Of a DNA stretch of 64,000 nucleotides, positions 62,908-64,000 are shown one piece after another. The translations under genes and the position numbers were made by a program. The notes under the pieces were generated by a model. It made no database searches. It was not told the origin of the DNA and saw only the letters and a list, made by a program, of their open reading frames with translations. The stretch spans positions 168,897 to 232,896 of the forward strand of contig NZ_JNIK01000003.1 in assembly GCF_000701365.1 (NCBI RefSeq). Direction: 5' to 3'. Within the stretch, counting starts at the first letter, position 1. Each line of letters opens with the position of its first letter. The DNA comes from Blastococcus sp. URHD0036. GTDB taxonomy: Bacteria > Actinomycetota > Actinomycetes > Mycobacteriales > Geodermatophilaceae.

Positions 62908-64000
62908 TCAGAAGGGCGGTGGGTCCTGCGCCCAGGGGCTGGGACTGCCGGGCGGCCTGGGGCGCCATCGCCGGATCAGATCCAGGGTGCCCAGCCGCGG
63001 CCCGGGCCTCTCCGCCCCCTCGTCGGCGCCGGGCGGTTCGGGTGGCGCCTCAAGCTGGTCGGGTTCCGGTGGTGGTCGCATGCCGGGTGGTCGGGTGGTT
63101 CGGGTGACTCCGGACGGGGTGGTCACGGTGAGGACTCCGTCGTCGCTCATCTCGAAGCGCCAGCCGGGGGCGAAGGTCTTGAGCCGGTGGTGGCTCCGGC
63201 ACAGGCAGCACAGGTTGGCGCAGTCGGTCGGGCCGCCGCAGGAGTGCGGGATGACGTGGTCGGCGTCGGCCCAGCCGACGCGCTGGCCGCAGTTGGGGAA
63301 TCGGCAGGTCCGGTCGCGGGTGTGGATGAACCGCTGCTGCGGGCGGCTCGGGCCGTAGGACTCGACCGCCGGCGGGCGGTCCAGCACCGCACACTCGCAG
63401 TCCTCCTCGGGATGAGCGGGGCAGCCGCGGCGGGCCAGCGCCCGCAGCTGGGCGGGGGTGGCGGTGGCCAGCAGGGCGCCGTCGTCGTCGGTGATCCCGA
63501 CGGTCACCGACCCGCCCTCGGGCGGCTGGACACCGAGGGCGTCCAGGCGGCGCAGCAGTTCCCGGAGGTGGCCGGCCGTGATCGCCAGCCCGCTCACCTC
63601 CCCGGCCTCGGTCGAGGTCGCGGCCAGCGACCCCAGCGACGCCGACACCTGCAGATGCGCCGTCACCGGCGGCCGGGAGACGTCCCACGGCCGCAGCACC
63701 AGATCCGCGAACACCCGCGTCCGCAACAGACCGATCGGCCGCACGTCACCATCGGACTTCTGCATCCCGGCATACCGGGTCAACGCGTCATGCACCGCCA
63801 CCGCCTCATCCGCCGGCAGCTCCACCGCGACCATCGCCATCCCCTCCCGGGTAGACGGATAGATCCGCACATCCGCGGCCTTCTGCGTCTCCGCCCGCCG
63901 CTCATCGACCCCATCGGGATCGACCCCGGCCAGCAACGCCTCCGCCCGCTTCCGCAGCTTCCCCACCGACAACTCCACCGCCTGCGGCAACAGCTGCGCC
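62908..64000 (-). CDS. HNH endonuclease with DUF222 (13E12 repeat type), N-terminus beyond the window
   Basis: The reading frame is open to the right edge (codons for AQLLPQAVELSVGKLRKRAE cross 63950-63999), so only the C-terminal ~364 residues are seen. DUF222 covers the first ~190, then a CPAHPEEDCECAVL segment, and the HNH domain with DADHVIPHSCGG, NLCCLCRSHHRLK and the Cys pair CRFPNC. Pro-rich tail after about residue 300. Such genes exist in many copies in actinobacteria, with no assigned role. Not obviously related to the catabolic island. Confidence 0.9.
   Translation of the reverse strand, partial: AQLLPQAVELSVGKLRKRAEALLAGVDPDGVDERRAETQKAADVRIYPSTREGMAMVAVELPADEAVAVHDALTRYAGMQKSDGDVRPIGLLRTRVFADLVLRPWDVSRPPVTAHLQVSASLGSLAATSTEAGEVSGLAITAGHLRELLRRLDALGVQPPEGGSVTVGITDDDGALLATATPAQLRALARRGCPAHPEEDCECAVLDRPPAVESYGPSRPQQRFIHTRDRTCRFPNCGQRVGWADADHVIPHSCGGPTDCANLCCLCRSHHRLKTFAPGWRFEMSDDGVLTVTTPSGVTRTTRPPGMRPPPEPDQLEAPPEPPGADEGAERPGPRLGTLDLIRRWRPRPPGSPSPWAQDPPPF

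Noticed and set aside
1..64000. tRNA, rRNA, insertion sequence, transposase or phage genes
   Set aside because: None was recognised; the island shows no flanking transposase or tRNA attachment site inside the window.

Overview
The window is very GC-rich DNA from an actinobacterium. GTG starts, four-base GTGA/ATGA gene overlaps, a DUF222/HNH gene of the 13E12 type, F420-type (LLM and DDN) oxidoreductases and mycofactocin-type dehydrogenases all point that way. The style best fits Geodermatophilaceae or a close relative, but this is inference because no rRNA or housekeeping marker is present.

From about 1 to 62.2 kb the window reads as one accessory catabolic island for a hydrophobic, probably cyclic or terpenoid/steroid-like acid broken down as CoA thioesters; the substrate cannot be read from sequence. 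Left to right: (1) 1-1202: a cut P450, an anti-sigma kinase and a small protein. (2) 1249-11144, minus strand: aldehyde dehydrogenase, SDR, SnoaL and LLM genes, then an operon of amidohydrolase, tandem CoA-transferase, small protein, DUF35, thiolase-like and TetR genes. (3) 11315-20881: a SnoaL gene, a P450, a thiolase-like/DUF35/two acyl-CoA dehydrogenases/SnoaL operon, and a divergent pair of acyl-CoA dehydrogenases followed by TetR. (4) 20954-29022: a peptide-type ABC importer with its lipoprotein, a TetR and an AMP-forming acyl-CoA ligase. (5) 29124-30483: PadR, HxlR and VOC genes. (6) 30547-45068, minus strand: a second thiolase/DUF35/amidohydrolase/tandem CoA-transferase module, then phosphotriesterase-like, GMC oxidoreductase, cupin, LLM-SnoaL fusion, crotonase, acyl-CoA dehydrogenase, CoA-transferase and hotdog genes. 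(7) 45141-62188, plus strand: crotonase, acyl-CoA dehydrogenase and GntR, then a third module (aldehyde dehydrogenase, amidohydrolase, P450, DDN, CoA-transferase, DUF35, thiolase, phosphotransferase), a second GntR, LLM, cupin, zinc alcohol dehydrogenase and a second ABC lipoprotein. (8) 62.3-64 kb: an unknown gene and a cut HNH endonuclease gene, probably outside the island.

The inferred logic is import by the ABC system, oxidation by P450, GMC, SDR, alcohol and aldehyde dehydrogenases, activation by the ligase and family III CoA-transferases, alpha-beta desaturation by paired acyl-CoA dehydrogenases, hydration by crotonase or hotdog proteins, and carbon-carbon cleavage by Cys-less thiolase-like/DUF35 pairs as in the Ltp2-ChsH2(DUF35) retro-aldolase. 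The most unusual points are the amidohydrolase/CoA-transferase/DUF35/thiolase module present three times, two paralogous small proteins of unknown family inside one operon, altered catalytic positions in most CoA-transferases, an LLM-SnoaL fusion mirrored by adjacent separate genes, and short AT-rich motifs shared between promoters that suggest regulons.
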